Origin: Chloroflexus islandicus
GTDB taxonomy: Bacteria > Chloroflexota > Chloroflexia > Chloroflexales > Chloroflexaceae
NCBI RefSeq assembly: GCF_001650695.1
Contig: NZ_LWQS01000043.1
Span: 1-64,000 of the forward strand
Direction: 5' to 3'
DNA: 64,000 bases
The translations under genes were made by a program, and so were the position numbers. This document shows, piece by piece, positions 63,414-64,000 of this stretch (within the stretch, counting starts at the first letter, position 1; every line of letters starts with the position of its first letter). Below the pieces are notes generated by a model that was not told the DNA's origin, made no database searches, and saw only the letters and a list, made by a program, of their open reading frames with translations.

Positions 63414-63857
63414 CTACGATTCGCCTAGCCCACCCTGTAGCTCGGCGACGCGAGCGCGAAACTCATCGCTCACCGGCACACTGCGCCCGGCAGCGTAATC
63501 GTAGGCCACCAACACCGACTGCGCTGTCGCGATCAGCGCGCCATCGCCAAGCCGGGCAATCGCGTACTCCATGGTAAAACTCTTGCCGCCGATCCGGCTG
63601 ACCCGCACGCCAACCAGCAACTCATCACCAAAATGGGCCGGCGCTTTGTAGCGAATCGTCAGTTCAGCCAGAATGATCCCCAACCGGTCGAGCGAGCCGC
63701 CCACCAGCCGCTGGTAATAGGCGATCCGGGCCGATTCGAGATACGTCGCATAGACCGAATTGTTGACATGGCCAAGCGCATCAAGATCGCGAAAGCGGAC
63801 TTCAATCGGATAATGAAACGGATATTCGGCCAGCACTGCCGGCACCGGACGAGTCAT
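63414..63857 (-). CDS. Acyl-CoA thioesterase, 4-hydroxybenzoyl-CoA type
   Basis: A 147-aa hotdog-fold thioesterase (YbgC/FcbC group). The motif VRFRDLDALGHVNNSVYATYLESAR near the start holds the catalytic Asp (D of DALGHVNN). Such enzymes hydrolyse acyl-CoA thioesters in the cytoplasm. The ATG at 63857 has GGAG upstream (a second, longer frame starts at 63884). It converges on the BTAD gene with 23 bases between stops. Confidence 0.9.
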   Translation of the reverse strand: MTRPVPAVLAEYPFHYPIEVRFRDLDALGHVNNSVYATYLESARIAYYQRLVGGSLDRLGIILAELTIRYKAPAHFGDELLVGVRVSRIGGKSFTMEYAIARLGDGALIATAQSVLVAYDYAAGRSVPVSDEFRARVAELQGGLGES

Positions 63858-63913
63858 GCCCTTACTCCTCGTATCACTCTTCATTTCCCAACAACTACCC
63901 AGTTACTCTCTGG

Positions 63914-63919
63914 TATAAT
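63914..63919 (+). promoter_or_regulatory. -10 box of a gene running out of the window
   Basis: A perfect TATAAT lies 75-80 bases before the last ATG of the window. No good -35 is seen at 17 bases upstream. Confidence 0.5.
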
Positions 63920-63993
63920 GGCGCACAACAAACGCCGACCTGCTCATGTCCATCCCAACCCATTCCAAAACCATGACTGGCAAGGAAACAGAT

Positions 63994-64000
63994 ATGTCAG
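63994..64000 (+). CDS. Start of a truncated gene at the window edge
   Basis: ATG at 63994 follows AAGGAA at six bases' spacing and runs off the window after two codons. An in-frame ATG at 63946 is also open to the end. Nothing can be said about the product. Confidence 0.4.

Overview
The window is a GC-rich (roughly 60%) bacterial chromosome segment with short operons on both strands. It carries no rRNA, no tRNA that I could see, no CRISPR array, no phage genes and no transposase. The mix of an ATPase-type LuxR regulator, a BTAD-domain protein, membrane-anchored lipoproteins, and many purine/pyrimidine-asymmetric repeats between genes suggests a member of the Chloroflexota, perhaps a filamentous phototroph-like Chloroflexia. 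That assignment is inference from gene style, not from a marker gene.

Left part (1-21359). A complete seven-gene Mrp sodium/proton antiporter operon (mrpABCDEFG, minus strand) is followed by a cupredoxin lipoprotein, a Na/Ca exchanger and a TerC-family gene. The TerC leader looks like a yybP-ykoY manganese riboswitch with its own terminator. Next come an alpha/beta hydrolase, panB and panC (pantothenate), a class III aminotransferase, a Nudix hydrolase, an HtrA-type protease, a sugar-epimerase-like protein, and a large membrane protein joining a PqqD-like domain, an M50 (site-2 type) protease and two cyclic-nucleotide-binding-like domains.

Middle part (21360-42040). A 368-bp tandem repeat precedes a ribose locus, rbsR-rbsK-rbsD-rbsC-rbsB-rbsA-rbsC2. 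It has a clear promoter, two abutting LacI-type operators before rbsR and a third before rbsB, and two different permease genes. A minus-strand block holds a lipoprotein, a small zinc-ribbon protein, ftsY and a lipase-like hydrolase. A two-gene molybdenum hydroxylase (Fe-S subunit plus Tat-exported large subunit) follows a 99-bp tandem array. A fructose PTS operon (EIIA-HPr-EI fusion, fruK, fruA) faces a divergent DeoR regulator, with shared operator boxes between them. As read, fruA has a one-base frameshift before its catalytic cysteine.

Right part (42041-64000). Lon protease and the DabAB inorganic-carbon uptake pair converge on an array of six GC palindromes. A NhaR-like LysR gene and a MalT-like LuxR gene follow with no gap between them. 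After a good terminator comes a cluster with a small protein, a Tat-leader flavodoxin, a polytopic membrane protein, a frameshifted membrane protein, a CPBP protease and an SMR exporter. An FkbM-like methyltransferase, a hydrolase, a two-gene unit and a thioesterase close the window.

The most unusual unit is that two-gene pair at 59522-63390. Its first gene is collinear with MrfA/YprA-type helicases but has lost the Walker A lysine, the DEAH acidic pair, the SAT motif, the Arg-finger motif and the C-terminal cysteine cluster. It has gained a long Pro/Ala/Arg/Glu repeat and a Tudor-like tail. The second gene is a winged-helix plus BTAD protein. This looks like an undescribed 'pseudohelicase' system.

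Transcription ends appear to be marked mostly by perfect GC-rich palindromes without U-tracts (6901, 12689, 16211, 30114, 44939). Only two conventional U-tract terminators were seen (8352 and 53572).
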